Source: Rhodoferax sp.
GTDB lineage: Bacteria; Pseudomonadota; Gammaproteobacteria; Burkholderiales; Burkholderiaceae_C
NCBI GenBank assembly: GCA_030683195.1
Contig: JAUXQA010000038.1
Coordinates: 1 to 8,038 of the forward strand
Direction: 5' to 3'
Length of the DNA stretch: 8,038 nt
A program made the translations under genes and the position numbers. This document shows positions 6,303 to 8,038 of the stretch, one piece after another. The stretch's first letter is position 1; every line of letters begins with the position of its first letter. Below the pieces are notes generated by a model. That model searched no databases. It was not told the origin of the DNA and saw nothing but the letters and a program-made list of their open reading frames with translations.

Positions 6303-6908
6303 TTAAGGCTTGGGCTTGGCTGCAGCCACCTGTTTGGCCTGTTCCTCGCCGCTTTGGTAGTGCGGCACTCGCAAAACCAGGCGCTTGGTGCGCTGGATGA
6401 AGCTGTTGCTGCCCTTCACCTCTTCGGCCCAGTACTTGTCGGCCAGCGCGATGTTGGTTTTCTCATTCAGCAAAAATGCGTCTTTGGAGCCCTGACCACC
6501 AAAGATATACAGCTTGCCGTCGTTCATCTTCCAGCTGTCGGCGTCCCCGCCCCAGGGGATGCCAAACATCACGCCATTGGCGCAGTAGCCGCCGTATTGC
6601 GGCAGGTACTTGGCAGGCGACTGGTCAAAGGCGGCTTTGCTTTGGGCGCTGGCAAACCGGAAATCCACGCCCTCATAGGCGCTGCGAAATTCGGGCTTGC
6701 CCTGCACGAAGGCGCCTTGGGTGAAGTAGGCGGTGACGTCAGCGCCCTTTAAAAACAGGCGTTCCTCGGGACTGTCGACCACGGCGTTCACGGGTTTGTA
6801 ACTGCCTGAAGGGTTTTGCGCCACCATGGCGCCACAGCCTGCCAGGGTCACCAGGGACACGGCCATGGTCAAAGCCGCCACAGGGCGGTAAAGGCGAGAA
6901 AGATTCAT
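6303..6908 (-). CDS. YHS-domain lipoprotein
   Basis: This 201-residue exported lipoprotein has a basic N terminus and hydrophobic stretch (MNLSRLYRPVAALTMAVSLV) ending in the lipobox LAGC with lipidated Cys25. A YHS domain follows at about 50-165: GADVTAYFTQGAFVQGKPEF (55-74), FRFASAQSKAAFDQSP (83-98), YLPQYGGYCANGV (101-113), DSWKMNDGKLYIF (124-136) and the closing ALADKYW (154-160). The tail is basic and Ala/Lys/Pro-rich. YHS domains are thought to bind metals, but the function of this periplasmic class is unknown. The ATG at 6908 is supported by GGAG eight bases upstream. It follows the ATP-grasp gene by 34 bases and is probably co-transcribed with it. RefSeq names part of this family '(seleno)protein'; here position 109 is an ordinary TGC cysteine codon and there is no internal TGA, so this copy is not a selenoprotein. 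Confidence 0.88.
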   Translation of the reverse strand: MNLSRLYRPVAALTMAVSLVTLAGCGAMVAQNPSGSYKPVNAVVDSPEERLFLKGADVTAYFTQGAFVQGKPEFRSAYEGVDFRFASAQSKAAFDQSPAKYLPQYGGYCANGVMFGIPWGGDADSWKMNDGKLYIFGGQGSKDAFLLNEKTNIALADKYWAEEVKGSNSFIQRTKRLVLRVPHYQSGEEQAKQVAAAKPKP

Positions 6909-6942
6909 ATTCCATACTCCGAAAAAATGGATGCAGTCTGCC

Positions 6943-8038
6943 TTAAACCGCCCATTGGGCCGCGGGCGCTGCCAAATAGTCTTGCTGCCTGTCGGCATAT
7001 GGCGCCGGCCAGCCCAGGAGGGCGCTGGCGCGTTCGCAGTCGGCACGCAGGTGCGAAGCATCCACGGCCGCCAGATGCAGGATGCCGTAGCGGTAGCTGC
7101 CCAGCCACTTGAAATCGCGCGCCACCTGGCTGGGTGTCTTGGCAAAGCAAAACAGCAGCGCGTCAGGAAACTGCTGCACCAGAGCGTGTTGCTGGCCCCG
7201 GCTGGGCTGATGCACCGGCGTGTCGGGCGCAAAGCTGCGATACACAAAGCTGGCCGCTGCTCCGGCGGTGGGTGCGGCGCGGGGCAGCAGGGCCGGGTCT
7301 TGCCCGTGCGCCAGTGCCAGTGCCACCTCATGCAGGTCAAGCCCGAGCACGCGCAGGTAGAGGTCTGAGAACTGGGAGGCCAGGCGCGGGTTGAACTCGA
7401 TCACGCCCAGGGTGTCGTGCGCGGCATCGTAAAAAAACTCCATGTTGAACAGCCCGTGGGTGAACCCCACCGCCGTCAAAAAGCGCCGCGCCACGTCCAG
7501 CGCCCGGGCTTGAATGTCGGTCCCCAGCCGGCTGGGAAACTCAAAACGCATGAAGGCCTGGGTGTGGGGGTAATGCACGGCGTCCACCACGCCCAGGGCA
7601 TGGACCTGGCCGTCAAAAGCGTAGCCATCCAGGTTGTACTGCAGGCCCTGCATGGGTTGCTCCAGCAGCATGTTGTGGGCGCTGCCCGCGTCGGGCAGGC
7701 GCTGGCACACCACGCGCTCAAAAGGTTCCACTAAATGGCGAATGACCCACAGCTCCCACAGACCAAAGCGGGTGTGGGCCTGCAGCTCGTCGCGGTTGCG
7801 CACGGTGCGGGCCAGCACCGAGAACGCGGCCTTGACGGGTTTGACAAACGCAGGGTAGCGCAGGCCCTCGGGCACGGCTTCGTTGTATTCGGTGTTCAGG
7901 CTGACAAAGCCGCATGTGGCCTCGGGGCAAACCTCGGCCAGCACATGGCGGGCATACAGCTTGTGTTGGCACGCCAGCACGGCCGCTACCGGTGTGCCGG
8001 GCCAACCCATGCGCTCGGCCAGGAGGGCCGCAGCCAGC
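6943..8038 (-). CDS. ATP-grasp domain ligase of unknown substrate, 5' end cut by window edge
   Basis: The reading frame stays open to the window end, so the N terminus is missing; 364 residues are visible. An ATG at 8010 is internal, because the upstream codons read LAAALLAERMGWPGTP, a normal pre-ATP-grasp segment. Features by position within the visible part: CQHKLYARHVLAE near 24-36, ATP-binding lysine in YPAFVKPVKAAFS near 61-73, EQPMQGLQYNLDGY near 125-138, and the metal-binding pair FNMEFF and VIEFNPRL in the second half. These are the hallmarks of carboxylate-amine ligases of the ATP-grasp superfamily, which activate a carboxylate as acyl phosphate and join it to an amine or thiol. A C-terminal domain of about 120 residues follows (ASFVYRSF). 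It ends 34 bases before the YHS lipoprotein gene. The substrate cannot be told from sequence. Its nearness to egtD invites a link to a modified histidine betaine, but the intervening terminator argues against one transcript. Confidence 0.85.
   Translation of the reverse strand, partial: LAAALLAERMGWPGTPVAAVLACQHKLYARHVLAEVCPEATCGFVSLNTEYNEAVPEGLRYPAFVKPVKAAFSVLARTVRNRDELQAHTRFGLWELWVIRHLVEPFERVVCQRLPDAGSAHNMLLEQPMQGLQYNLDGYAFDGQVHALGVVDAVHYPHTQAFMRFEFPSRLGTDIQARALDVARRFLTAVGFTHGLFNMEFFYDAAHDTLGVIEFNPRLASQFSDLYLRVLGLDLHEVALALAHGQDPALLPRAAPTAGAAASFVYRSFAPDTPVHQPSRGQQHALVQQFPDALLFCFAKTPSQVARDFKWLGSYRYGILHLAAVDASHLRADCERASALLGWPAPYADRQQDYLAAPAAQWAV

Noticed and set aside
6303..6908. Possible selenocysteine codon in the YHS protein
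   Set aside because: The key cysteine is encoded by TGC and no in-frame TGA or SECIS-like hairpin was found.
6909..7340. Upstream extension of the YHS protein frame into the ATP-grasp gene
   Set aside because: The open frame continues upstream by chance; the signal peptide and lipobox begin at 6908 with a ribosome-binding site, and the extension overlaps conserved ATP-grasp sequence in another frame.

Overview
The window looks like chromosomal DNA from a high-GC betaproteobacterium, most likely Burkholderiales and probably Comamonadaceae (the Variovorax/Rhodoferax/Polaromonas/Acidovorax group). This rests on codon use, compact gene packing and the gene families present; no rRNA or other marker fixes the genus. 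I see no tRNA, rRNA, CRISPR array, insertion sequence or phage gene. Coding density is very high and no gene-free stretch exceeds 150 bases.

Left edge (1-981): a LysR-type regulator, cut by the window start, is transcribed leftward. It diverges from a small four-helix PACE-family drug/proton antiporter gene. The 100-base AT-rich gap between them carries a LysR-type T-N11-A site. This is the same layout as the Acinetobacter aceR/aceI chlorhexidine-efflux pair.

Centre (1004-6153), all on the minus strand and so read from right to left: egtD (histidine Nalpha-trimethyltransferase, makes hercynine), then senB (selenosugar synthase of the TIGR04348 glycosyltransferase-like family), then a 762-residue fusion of an FAD/NAD(P)H oxidoreductase with selenophosphate synthetase (SelD/SenC), then a VTT/TVP38 (DedA-superfamily) membrane protein. 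senB and selD overlap as TGATG and the VTT gene follows 27 bases after selD, so these three look like one transcription unit; egtD sits 111 bases upstream of senB. Read together, the cluster supplies the two precursors of selenoneine. EgtD makes hercynine. SelD makes selenophosphate, which SenB would load onto a UDP-sugar. The enzyme that joins these two branches, the EgtB-like selenoneine synthase SenA, is not in the window, and this is the main open question here. The terminal VTT protein may serve selenium-oxyanion entry or membrane homeostasis.

Right edge (6303-8038), also minus strand: a partial ATP-grasp ligase of unknown substrate (its start lies outside the window), followed 34 bases later by a YHS-domain lipoprotein. 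A hairpin with a T-rich tail after the lipoprotein gene suggests that this pair is a separate transcription unit from the selenium operon.
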